From NCBI GenBank assembly GCA_900552565.1, contig USAK01000044.1, positions 1-12,335 on the forward strand: 12,335 nucleotides of DNA, given 5' to 3'. The DNA is from an uncultured Selenomonas sp. GTDB lineage: Bacteria > Bacillota > Negativicutes > Selenomonadales > Selenomonadaceae. Shown in pieces: positions 1 through 6,792 of the stretch (the first letter of the stretch is position 1; each line of letters starts with the position of its first letter). Under the pieces are notes generated by a model. It searched no databases, had not been told where the DNA came from, and saw nothing but the letters and a program-made list of their open reading frames with translations. Made by a program: the position numbers and the translations under genes.

Positions 1-115
1 TTGGTTTAGCGACTTTATTATACATCGCAAAGGAGGCTATGCGATTTTATTATGCTTCAAAAGTTGTAAAGTGCTGTTCAGTCAAGAAAAAAATGGTAAA
101 TGAATCAAATTCGTA

Positions 116-144
116 TTGATTTGTTTAAACAGGCGTGGTATAAA
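116..144 (+). promoter_or_regulatory. Sigma-A type promoter of treC
   Basis: A -35 box TTGATT (116-121) and a -10 box TATAAA (139-144) are separated by exactly 17 bp, so transcription should start near 151, about 97 bases before the treC ATG. The spacer contains the first of two TGTTTAAACA palindromes, and the second lies just after the expected start point. This layout points to repression by a dimeric regulator. The boxes are seen directly; promoter activity is inferred. Confidence 0.7.
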
Positions 145-173
145 TAGAGTATAAACTTAATTGTTTAAACAGG
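121..173. promoter_or_regulatory. Twin palindromic operators TGTTTAAACA flanking the treC promoter -10 box
   Basis: TTGTTTAAACAGG occurs twice, at 121-133 and 161-173, exactly 40 bp apart. The inner TGTTTAAACA (122-131 and 162-171) is a perfect 10-bp palindrome. One copy sits between -35 and -10, the other at about +11 to +20. The TGT-N4-ACA form fits what is known of GntR/HutC-type TreR operators in Firmicutes, and a LacI-type repressor is also possible. The 40-bp spacing (about four helical turns) puts both sites on one face of the DNA. No regulator gene lies in the window, so its identity is inferred from the downstream gene. Confidence 0.65.
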
Positions 174-247
174 GTCACATTCAGAGGAATATAGGGGACC
201 AAGAGTACAGAAAAGATATTGCAGGTCGTCGGCAGGGAGGCAGTGTC

Positions 248-1876
248 ATGAATTTCAAAGATAAAGTCGTTTATCAGATTTATCCAAAGTCGTTTCAGGA
301 TACGAACGGTGATGGCTGGGGGGATATTCCGGGCATTACACGCCGGCTCGATTACCTGGCAGAGCTCGGTGTGGATTATCTCTGGCTCACGCCGTTTTTT
401 CCTTCGCCGCAGCGTGACAATGGCTATGATGTCGCCGACTACCGCGCGGTCGACCCGCGTTTTGGCACGATGGCAGACCTTGAGGCGCTGATTGCCGCTG
501 CCGATAAGAAAAACATCGGCCTGATGTTTGATATGGTCTTTAACCATACATCGACGGAGCATGCCTGGTTCCAGAAGGCGCTGGCTGGTGACGAGAAGTA
601 CATGGCCTATTATATCTTTCGCGACGGCACGCCGGAGGTACCGCCGACGAACTGGCCGTCGAAATTCGGCGGCTCTGCCTGGGAGTATGTGCCAAAGCTC
701 GGGAAATGGTATCTGCATCTCTTTGATGTCACGCAGGCTGACCTCAACTGGGAAAATCCTGAAGTGCGCGAAGAACTTAAAGATATCCTGCGTTTCTGGA
801 AGGATAAGGGCATCAAGGGCTTCCGCTTTGATGTGGTCAATCTCATTTCCAAAGGAGAATACCGCGATGATACGGAAGGCGATGGCCGCCGCTTTTATAC
901 GGATGGGCCGCGCGTTCATGAATTTCTCAAGGAAATCGTGCATGACAGCGGCATTGACGGCATAATTACGGTCGGTGAAATGAGCTCGACGACCCTAGAA
1001 AACTGCATCCGCTATTCGAATCCAGCGGAGCATGAGCTCTCGATGACGTTCAGCTTCCATCATCTGAAAGTCGACTATAAGAATGGCGATAAATGGTCGC
1101 TGATGCCGGCTGACCTGCCTGCGCTCAAGGAGATTTTTGCCAAGTGGCAGGAGGGTATGGAGCAGGGCGGGGGCTGGAACGCCGTGTTCTGGTGCAACCA
1201 CGACCAGCCGCGCATTGTCTCACGCCTTGGTGATACGGGAAAATACTGGCGTGAGTCGGCGAAGATGCTCGCGGCCGCGATTCATTTCATGTGCGGCACG
1301 CCGTATATCTATCAGGGTGAGGAAATCGGCATGACCAATGCGGATTTCACGGATATCAAGGAATACCGCGATGTCGAGAGCCTCAATTATCATGATATCC
1401 TCCGGAAGTCCGGCCTGACGGAACAGGAGACCATGGCCGTCATCGCGGCGCGTTCGCGCGACAACGGCCGCACGCCGATGCAGTGGGATTCCGGCCGTGA
1501 AGCAGGCTTCACGACGGGCACGCCGTGGCTGGACGTCAACAGGAATCACGCGCGCATCAATCTTGAGGCAGAGCGGCAGGACGAGGATTCGGTCCTTGCC
1601 TTCTATAAAGAGCTCATCGCACTGCGCAAAAAATACCGACTGATTGCCGAGGGCTCGATTCATTTTCTCAAACGCGAGAATGACGATGTACTCGCCTATG
1701 AACGTGAACTTGACAGCGAAAAGCTGCGTGTCTTCTGCAATTTCCGCGATAAACAAGTACGCCTCGAACAGCCGCTTACCGCATATCCGGCTGCAGGCTG
1801 GCAAAAACTTCTGGGCAATTACGAAGGCCTTGAAGATGAGCTTCGTCCCTACGAGACGGTCATCTTGAAAAAATAA
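248..1876 (+). CDS. treC: Trehalose-6-phosphate hydrolase (alpha,alpha-phosphotrehalase), GH13 family
   Basis: This enzyme hydrolyses trehalose-6-phosphate, the product of trehalose PTS uptake, to glucose and glucose-6-phosphate in the cytoplasm. The 542-residue protein is close to the usual TreA/TreC length (about 550-560). It starts with the (beta/alpha)8 signature VVYQIYPKSF (7-16). GH13 landmarks are MVFNH (96-100), the nucleophile D195 in GFRFDVVNLISK, the acid/base E244 in TVGEMSSTT and D319 in CNHDQPR. EGDGRRFYTDGPRVHEFL and FSFHHLKVDY are as I recall them in Bacillus TreA, which favours phosphotrehalase over oligo-1,6-glucosidase; specificity remains inference. The ATG at 248 is chosen because GGGAGG (235-240) lies 7 bases upstream. 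An open frame from a TTG at 161 would start inside the second operator and is not used. The gene stands alone; no PTS gene or treR is in view. Confidence 0.87.
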   Translation: MNFKDKVVYQIYPKSFQDTNGDGWGDIPGITRRLDYLAELGVDYLWLTPFFPSPQRDNGYDVADYRAVDPRFGTMADLEALIAAADKKNIGLMFDMVFNHTSTEHAWFQKALAGDEKYMAYYIFRDGTPEVPPTNWPSKFGGSAWEYVPKLGKWYLHLFDVTQADLNWENPEVREELKDILRFWKDKGIKGFRFDVVNLISKGEYRDDTEGDGRRFYTDGPRVHEFLKEIVHDSGIDGIITVGEMSSTTLENCIRYSNPAEHELSMTFSFHHLKVDYKNGDKWSLMPADLPALKEIFAKWQEGMEQGGGWNAVFWCNHDQPRIVSRLGDTGKYWRESAKMLAAAIHFMCGTPYIYQGEEIGMTNADFTDIKEYRDVESLNYHDILRKSGLTEQETMAVIAARSRDNGRTPMQWDSGREAGFTTGTPWLDVNRNHARINLEAERQDEDSVLAFYKELIALRKKYRLIAEGSIHFLKRENDDVLAYERELDSEKLRVFCNFRDKQVRLEQPLTAYPAAGWQKLLGNYEGLEDELRPYETVILKK

Positions 1877-1887
1877 ATCGCGGCAAT

Positions 1888-1922
1888 AAAAAAGTCAGCT
1901 TCACAATGGAGCTGACTTTTTT
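1888..1922. terminator. Bidirectional intrinsic terminator between treC and the convergent EAL gene
   Basis: A perfect 13-bp inverted repeat pairs 1888-1900 (AAAAAAGTCAGCT) with 1910-1922 (AGCTGACTTTTTT) around a 9-base loop. Each strand has a run of T after the stem, so it can stop transcription both ways. The stop codon of the minus-strand gene (1901-1903) lies in the loop, so its last codons are part of the hairpin. Confidence 0.9.
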
Positions 1923-3289
1923 GTGATTCCTTCCTTAAAGAAGGTCTTCTCTTGTCCTGTGTTTTTCTGTTTGTCGCGGTACATATTGGCATCAGCCTCG
2001 TGGATGATGTCATCGATATCGCCGAACGGCGCCTGACGGATGACATAGCCAAGGGCAGCGCTGGCAGCATGGGCCTTGAGATGTTTCTCGATGCGCCGCA
2101 GCAGGTTGCCGGCCACATCATCTTTGTGCCAGTCATAAGAGCAGCGCAGATGGAAACCGTCTTCCTCTTCTTCCATCAGTATGATGCGTTCGGCGGCAAG
2201 TATCTGGCCAATCTTGGCGAGCATATGCGTAATGCCCTTATCTGGGTCTTCTTCGCGGATAGCAAGATTTATCGCGTCATTGATAGAGATATGCTGCAAG
2301 TCTGTTGGTTCCTCAGTATGAGACTCCTGCGTAAGCTGCTGGATATCTATGCCATCAGAGAAAATGTAGTCATGGCCGTTCCAGGAAATCAGTGAAGTCC
2401 AGTTCCCATAATCGGCGCTGGCAAGAATCATGCCGCGGTAATTGCTGCGTTCAATTCCGTAAAAATGCAGGAACGCAGGACTGGCGCCGAGAAAGCGCCC
2501 TTCCGTGTCTTTCCAGAACAGCTTACGGTGCAAGAAATGCATGAGCGAACGCCAGAGCTGGGCATCGCCTATGTTGCTGCCCTTGTCTTCTGTTGGACTT
2601 GTAAAGCCATAAGAAGCCATGACATTGCGCAGGAGATTTTCCTTGTTGGGCTGATTCTCAAACAGGAAATCGCGCAGGCAGAGGAGCAGATACGGATGAT
2701 TCTTCTGCTGGAAAAAGACTACCTCAAAAGTTTTCCAGAGATAATTGCCATCGGCATGACGTACGCGGAAACGTCCGGAAATCGTGTCACGGCCCCAGTC
2801 TTTGGCATATTTCTTCAAGGCAGCTAGTGATGAATAGCCTTTGCCAAAATTGTCGAGAATGACCGGATGCCCCTGCGAACGGAACTGGCGGATGGCCTCG
2901 GCAATTATGCCTTCATCCTGTGCGAGAGCCGTTTCCGTGACTTCGATTTGGAAATAGGCATGCGGCAGATGGTATTTTTCCATCAAGAGGGCAAGTTCTT
3001 TGCAAGGGTCCATTAATTCGAAATCGCAGCGCGACAGGTTAAGAATGACTGGCGGTTGCAGAATCTCCTGCTGCAGATGATGGTATTGGTTAATGGCGGC
3101 CTGCTTCATAATGAAATGGTCGAGCAGATGAATCATGCGGCATTCTTCGAGCACCGGCACAAAGATGCGCGGCGAAATCTCGCCATGAATCGGATCATTC
3201 CAGCGGGCAAGCGCCTCTAGCGAACAAATTTTTCCTGTTAACGTACGAATAACGGGTTCATAGGTGATGGTGATGTGACCGTCACTCAT
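1901..3289 (-). CDS. Collapsed EAL-PAS-PAS-GAF-GGDEF protein, probably catalytically inactive
   Basis: The 462-residue protein reads as pieces of a larger c-di-GMP protein in natural order. Residues 8-160 are the first half of an EAL phosphodiesterase domain: SLEALARW (23-30), ILNLSRCDF (82-90), QIEVTET (114-120) and ILDNFGKGYSS (144-154). The sequence then passes directly into the end of a PAS domain (about 165-207, RFRVRHADGNYLWKTF). A PAS start follows (257-279, KLFWKDTEGRFLGASPAFLHFYG), then about 55 GAF-like residues (335-391), then only the tail of a GGDEF domain (394-442, ending ADANMYRDKQK). The EAL lysine, the later glutamate and glutamine motifs and the GGDEF signature are absent, and the second Asp of the usual DDFG is Asn147. 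The frame is open throughout, so the losses are in frame. No good ribosome binding site precedes the ATG; AAAGGA is 15 bases away. It is probably a decaying gene, though a non-catalytic binding protein is possible. Confidence 0.75.
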   Translation of the reverse strand: MSDGHITITYEPVIRTLTGKICSLEALARWNDPIHGEISPRIFVPVLEECRMIHLLDHFIMKQAAINQYHHLQQEILQPPVILNLSRCDFELMDPCKELALLMEKYHLPHAYFQIEVTETALAQDEGIIAEAIRQFRSQGHPVILDNFGKGYSSLAALKKYAKDWGRDTISGRFRVRHADGNYLWKTFEVVFFQQKNHPYLLLCLRDFLFENQPNKENLLRNVMASYGFTSPTEDKGSNIGDAQLWRSLMHFLHRKLFWKDTEGRFLGASPAFLHFYGIERSNYRGMILASADYGNWTSLISWNGHDYIFSDGIDIQQLTQESHTEEPTDLQHISINDAINLAIREEDPDKGITHMLAKIGQILAAERIILMEEEEDGFHLRCSYDWHKDDVAGNLLRRIEKHLKAHAASAALGYVIRQAPFGDIDDIIHEADANMYRDKQKNTGQEKTFFKEGITKKSAPL

Positions 3290-3297
3290 TGAATGAG
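3285..3297. repeat. Perfect palindrome CTCATTGAATGAG over the start codon of the EAL gene
   Basis: CTCATT and AATGAG are exact inverted copies around one central G. The CAT at 3287-3289 is the reverse-strand start codon of the EAL-remnant gene, so the palindrome covers its translation start. It could bind a protein or fold in the mRNA, or be chance. Confidence 0.35.
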
Positions 3298-3322
3298 ACA
3301 GATGTCCTTTATTTTTTATTTG

Positions 3323-3340
3323 TTATTGATTACAATAGAA
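3323..3340 (+). promoter_or_regulatory. Possible -10 region and operator upstream of deoC
   Basis: TACAAT (3331-3336) resembles a -10 box and is embedded in the small inverted repeat TATTG-ATTA-CAATA (3324-3337). No convincing -35 box lies 16-18 bp upstream. This is the best promoter candidate I see in the 168-bp gap between the divergent EAL gene and deoC; the nucleoside cluster must be transcribed from somewhere in this gap. Confidence 0.3.
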
Positions 3341-3457
3341 ACAAGAAGAAGCGATAGTCAGATAAGACGACAAGTAAAAAAGTCTGACGATTGCCAACAG
3401 AATGAAGAAATATCCGCTATCAGGTTTCATCGGGGATATCCCAGAGGAGGAAAATAT

Positions 3458-4111
3458 ATGAAGGCAGCAGAAATTCTTGCCCACGTAGACCACACGTTCC
3501 TGAAGCAGACCGCGACCTGGAACGACATCCAGCGCATCTGCGATGAGGCAGTAAAATACCATACGGCGACGGTCATGGTACCGTCTTCGTTTGTACCGCG
3601 CATCGTGGCAAAATACGGGAACAAGCTCAAGGTTGCCACGGTTGTCGGTTTTCCGAACGGCAACTGCAATACGGCTGCAAAAATCGCAGAGACGGCACAG
3701 GCTTTGGCCGACGGTGCTGAGGAAATCGATATGGTCATCAACATCGGTATGCTCAAGGCTGGCGAGACAAGTTATGTAACGGACGAAATCCGTGCCCTCA
3801 AGAAACTTTGCGGACAGCGCGTATTGAAAGTCATCGTTGAGACGTGCTTCCTGACGGAAGAAGAGATGATTGAGGCCTGCCGCTGCGTGACGGAAGGCGG
3901 TGCTGATTTCATCAAGACGTCGACGGGATTCGGCACGGCAGGAGCAAAGCTCTCGGATATCGAACTCTTTAAGAAGCACATTGGACCGCATGTGCAGATG
4001 AAGGCAGCGGGCGGCATCCATACGCGTGAAGAGATGGAGGCCTTCCTTGCTGCCGGCTGTACGCGCCTCGGTGCTAGTGCGGCTGTCAAAGTTCTTAAAG
4101 ACGAACTTTGA
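3458..4111 (+). CDS. deoC: Deoxyribose-phosphate aldolase
   Basis: DeoC is a class I aldolase that splits 2-deoxyribose-5-phosphate into acetaldehyde and glyceraldehyde-3-phosphate, the last step of deoxynucleoside breakdown. The 217-residue protein has the family length. VDHTFLK (10-16) is the N-terminal signature, D91 in EIDMVINIG is the proton-shuttle Asp, K153 in DFIKTSTGFG forms the Schiff base, and K182 in QMKAAGGIHT is the second catalytic lysine. The ATG at 3458 follows AGAGGAGG by 7 bases; a frame open from 3293 has no such site and no family similarity. Met40 in TATVMVPSSF aligns with reactive Cys47 of E. coli DeoC. It is the first gene of the cluster; the next, deoB, starts 49 bases later. 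Confidence 0.95.
   Translation: MKAAEILAHVDHTFLKQTATWNDIQRICDEAVKYHTATVMVPSSFVPRIVAKYGNKLKVATVVGFPNGNCNTAAKIAETAQALADGAEEIDMVINIGMLKAGETSYVTDEIRALKKLCGQRVLKVIVETCFLTEEEMIEACRCVTEGGADFIKTSTGFGTAGAKLSDIELFKKHIGPHVQMKAAGGIHTREEMEAFLAAGCTRLGASAAVKVLKDEL
4087..4110 (+). repeat. 8-bp perfect hairpin at the deoC stop codon
   Basis: CAAAGTTC (4087-4094) pairs exactly with GAACTTTG (4103-4110) around an 8-base loop, covering the last codons of deoC. No run of T follows, so it is not a standard terminator. It could protect the deoC mRNA end or mark a processing site. Confidence 0.4.
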
Positions 4112-4141
4112 TTCTTAGGACGAAAAGTTTCCTTCTATAAT
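4112..4141 (+). promoter_or_regulatory. Possible internal promoter ahead of deoB
   Basis: A perfect -10 box TATAAT (4136-4141) lies in the deoC-deoB gap. The best -35 match is TTCTTA (4112-4117) with an 18-bp spacer. TTCT-ATAATATA-AGAA around the -10 box also forms a loose dyad that could bind a regulator. The 49-base gap is wide for a tight operon, which supports extra transcription of deoB here. Confidence 0.4.
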
Positions 4142-4160
4142 ATAAGAACAGAAAGGATGC

Positions 4161-5345
4161 ATGAACATGAACGCTTTTAAACGCGCTTTTATCATTGTAC
4201 TCGACAGCTACGGCATCGGTGCTGAGCCGGATGCCGCAGAATTTGGCGATGGCGACTGCAATACGCTGCGCTCCATCGTTGCTTCGAAAGAATACGATAC
4301 CCCGAACATGAAGAAAATCGGTCTGTTCAATATCGACGGCGTCGGCTGCGGCACACCGGCAGCTGAACCCATCGGTGCTTTTGCCCGCCTGCGTGAGCTT
4401 TCGCGCGGCAAGGATACGACGACGGGCCATTGGGAAATCGCTGGCATCATCTCGGAGCGCCCGATGCCGACATATCCGAACGGCTTCCCGCCGGAAGTCA
4501 TCGCTGAGCTCGAAAAAGCCTTTGGCCGCAAGATTCTCTGCAATAAGCCGTACTCGGGTACGCAGGTCATCCATGATTATGGCCGTGAACAGAAGGAGAC
4601 GGGCGGACTCATCGTCTATACATCGGCCGACAGCGTCCTGCAGATTGCAGCGCACGAAGATGATGTGCCGGTAGAGCAGCTCTATGAGTACTGCCGCATG
4701 GCCCGCAAAATCATGCAGGGCGAGCACGGCGTCGGCCGCATCATCGCACGTCCTTACATTGGTGAATACCCGAATTACACGCGCACGCCGCGCCGTCATG
4801 ACTTTTCACTTGACCCGACGGGCGACACGATGATGGATGCTCTTGCCCGCAAAGGACTGGCGACGATTGGCGTCGGCAAAATCTCGGACATCTTTGCCGG
4901 CCGCAGCATCAGCCGCACGCTCGGCATCAACAAGAACAATGAAGACGGCATGGAAAAGACGCTCAAGGTTATGGATGAGGATTTCACGGGCCTCTGCTTT
5001 GTCAACCTCGTTGATTTTGACATGGCTTACGGCCATCGCCGCGATATCGACGGCTATGCTAAGGCCGCGACCGTCTTTGACCGTCAGCTCGGCGAGTTCA
5101 TGGCTAAGATGAAGGATGACGATATTCTCATGATTACGGCAGACCATGGCTGCGACCCGGGCGCACCGGGTACGGACCATACGCGCGAGTATGTGCCTCT
5201 GCTGATGTACGGCAAGCACGTCAAGGCCGGTCTGAACCTCGGCACGTATCCGACGTTTGCGATGATTGGCGCGACCATCTCGGATATTTTTAATGCGGAC
5301 CTCAAGACAAAAGGCGAGAGTCTGCTGCCGCGAATCCTGAAATAA
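4161..5345 (+). CDS. deoB: Phosphopentomutase
   Basis: DeoB interconverts (deoxy)ribose-1-phosphate and (deoxy)ribose-5-phosphate, linking nucleoside phosphorylase to DeoC and the pentose phosphate pathway. It belongs to the alkaline phosphatase superfamily and uses two Mn ions. The 394-residue protein has the Firmicutes length. Metal-binding motifs are VLDSYGIG (Asp15), DFDMAYGHRRD (about 285), ADHGCDP (about 327) and TDHTREYVPLL (about 338). The phosphorylated threonine lies in GKDTTTGHWE (83-92). Two starts are possible: ATG 4161 is only 3 bases after AGAAAGGA, while ATG 4167 has a better 9-base gap and would give 392 residues. The gene follows deoC and precedes pdp, a classic salvage order. 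Confidence 0.95.
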   Translation: MNMNAFKRAFIIVLDSYGIGAEPDAAEFGDGDCNTLRSIVASKEYDTPNMKKIGLFNIDGVGCGTPAAEPIGAFARLRELSRGKDTTTGHWEIAGIISERPMPTYPNGFPPEVIAELEKAFGRKILCNKPYSGTQVIHDYGREQKETGGLIVYTSADSVLQIAAHEDDVPVEQLYEYCRMARKIMQGEHGVGRIIARPYIGEYPNYTRTPRRHDFSLDPTGDTMMDALARKGLATIGVGKISDIFAGRSISRTLGINKNNEDGMEKTLKVMDEDFTGLCFVNLVDFDMAYGHRRDIDGYAKAATVFDRQLGEFMAKMKDDDILMITADHGCDPGAPGTDHTREYVPLLMYGKHVKAGLNLGTYPTFAMIGATISDIFNADLKTKGESLLPRILK

Positions 5346-5356
5346 AGCGACTAAGA

Positions 5357-5393
5357 TAGGACGAGGCTTCCCCTTTTTGGGGGAAGCGTCCTA
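5357..5393 (+). repeat. Strong intercistronic hairpin between deoB and pdp
   Basis: TAGGACG (5357-5363) pairs with CGTCCTA (5387-5393), and CTTCCCC (5367-5373) pairs with GGGGAAG (5380-5386). The left arm has a 3-base AGG bulge and the loop is T-rich. The following sequence is AAATATAA, with no run of T, so this is not a typical intrinsic terminator. A role in mRNA stability or partial attenuation is inference. Confidence 0.6.
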
Positions 5394-5434
5394 AATATAA
5401 CTGACAGAATAATGTGAATGAGGGGAATATTATT

Positions 5435-6757
5435 ATGCGCATGTACGACCTGATTACAAAGAAAAAACATGGAGAAGTACTGACGGATGTTGAAATCGAA
5501 TACATGATTAACGGCTATGTCAAGGGCGAGATTCCTGACTATCAGATGTCGGCAATGCTCATGGCCATCTGGTTCCAGGGCATGACGGACCATGAAATCA
5601 CGGAACTCACGAAAGTCATGGCCAAGTCCGGTGACATGATTGACCTTTCGGCGATTGCCGGCAAGAAAGTCGACAAGCATTCAACGGGCGGTGTCGGCGA
5701 TAAGACGACGCTCATCTGTGCGCCGATTGTCGCAGCCTGCGGCGGCAAAGTCGCGAAAATGAGCGGCCGCGGCCTCGGCCATACGGGCGGCACGGTCGAT
5801 AAGCTCGAGTCGATTCCGGGCTATCAGACAGCTCTTTCGCGTGAGAAATTCTTCGATACCGTCAATAAATGCGGCGTCAGTGTCATCGGCCAGTCGGGCA
5901 ACCTCGCGCCGGCAGATAAGAAGCTCTACGCGCTGCGCGATGTCACGGCAACGGTCGACAGCATTCCTCTGATTGCCTCGTCCATCATGAGCAAGAAGCT
6001 CGCGGCTGGCTCCGACTGCATTCTCTTAGATGTCAAGACGGGCAGCGGCGCCTTCATGAAGACGCTGGATGATTCCATCAAACTCGCCCAGACGATGGTC
6101 GCCATCGGTGAGCTCGCTGGCCGCCGCACGGTTGCCCTGATTACGGACATGGATACGCCGCTCGGCTATGGCATCGGCAACAGCATCGAGGTCATGGAGT
6201 CGATGGACGTGCTCAAGGGCCACGGTCCTGCTGACCTCACGGAAGTTTCGCTGCAGCTCGCGGCCAACATGCTTTACCTCGTCGGCAAGGGGACGCCTGC
6301 GGAATGCCGCGCGATGGCTGAAAAAGCCATCGCCGACGGCAGCGCGTTTGAGACGTTCTGCACAATGGTCCGCGCACAGGGCGGCGATGACAGCGTGCTG
6401 CGCGACTATTCGAAGTTCCGTCAGGCCCCGTACCGTGCGGAAATCAAGGCCGACCGCGATGGCTTCATCACGAAGATGAACGCGGAAGAAATCGGTGAAA
6501 CGTCCGTCGTGCTCGGGGCTGGCCGCGAAACGAAGGAAAGCGCCATTGACTTTGCGGCAGGCCTCATCCTGCACAAGAAATACGGCGATGCCGTTAAGAA
6601 GGGCGACAGCCTTGTGACGCTCTATACGTCTAAGGAAAGTGCCCTTGCGGATGCGGAGAAGATGTACCGCGAAGCCATCGCCATCGGTGATACGCAGCCG
6701 CCGAAGGAACCGCTCGTTTACGCACGCGTGGAAAAAGACAAAGTAGAGAAATACTGA
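5435..6757 (+). CDS. pdp: Pyrimidine-nucleoside phosphorylase
   Basis: Pdp splits uridine, thymidine and deoxyuridine with phosphate into the free base and (deoxy)ribose-1-phosphate. The 440-residue protein matches the Bacillus-type enzyme along its whole length. VDKHSTGGVGDKTT (79-92) is the phosphate and cation loop and KMSGRGLGHTGGT (108-120) is the family signature. R168 (ALRDVT), S183 and K187 (ASSIMSKK) fit the base-binding residues known in Geobacillus. The C-terminal lobe ends in the usual KKGDSLVTLY motif. The ATG at 5435 is preferred because AGGGG (5421-5425) lies 9 bases before it; a GTG at 5414 and an ATG at 5441 are in frame but less well placed. It lies between deoB and cdd and supplies the substrate of DeoB. 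Confidence 0.95.
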   Translation: MRMYDLITKKKHGEVLTDVEIEYMINGYVKGEIPDYQMSAMLMAIWFQGMTDHEITELTKVMAKSGDMIDLSAIAGKKVDKHSTGGVGDKTTLICAPIVAACGGKVAKMSGRGLGHTGGTVDKLESIPGYQTALSREKFFDTVNKCGVSVIGQSGNLAPADKKLYALRDVTATVDSIPLIASSIMSKKLAAGSDCILLDVKTGSGAFMKTLDDSIKLAQTMVAIGELAGRRTVALITDMDTPLGYGIGNSIEVMESMDVLKGHGPADLTEVSLQLAANMLYLVGKGTPAECRAMAEKAIADGSAFETFCTMVRAQGGDDSVLRDYSKFRQAPYRAEIKADRDGFITKMNAEEIGETSVVLGAGRETKESAIDFAAGLILHKKYGDAVKKGDSLVTLYTSKESALADAEKMYREAIAIGDTQPPKEPLVYARVEKDKVEKY

Positions 6758-6792
6758 TTTGGACATACCATGAGGTAGGGGAGGAAAAGAGC

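Noticed and set aside
64..76. Catabolite-control (cre) site near TGTAAAGTGCTGTTCA
   Set aside because: It is 16 bases long without the central CG and does not fit the cre consensus.
161..247. N-terminal extension of treC from a TTG at 161
   Set aside because: It would start inside the second operator palindrome and close to the transcription start, adds 29 residues unlike any GH13 start, and the ATG at 248 has an ideal ribosome site.
125..943. 272-codon reading frame on the minus strand over treC
   Set aside because: It lies opposite a clearly recognised enzyme with intact active-site motifs and has no family resemblance; it is a product of GC-rich codon use.
1952..2827. Plus-strand frames of 120-147 codons opposite the EAL-remnant gene
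   Set aside because: They match no family, while the minus strand shows clear EAL and PAS motifs over the same bases.
3293..3457. Extended deoC starting at 3293
   Set aside because: The extra 55 residues are low in family likeness, and the ATG at 3458 carries AGAGGAGG at good distance and the conserved DeoC N-terminus.
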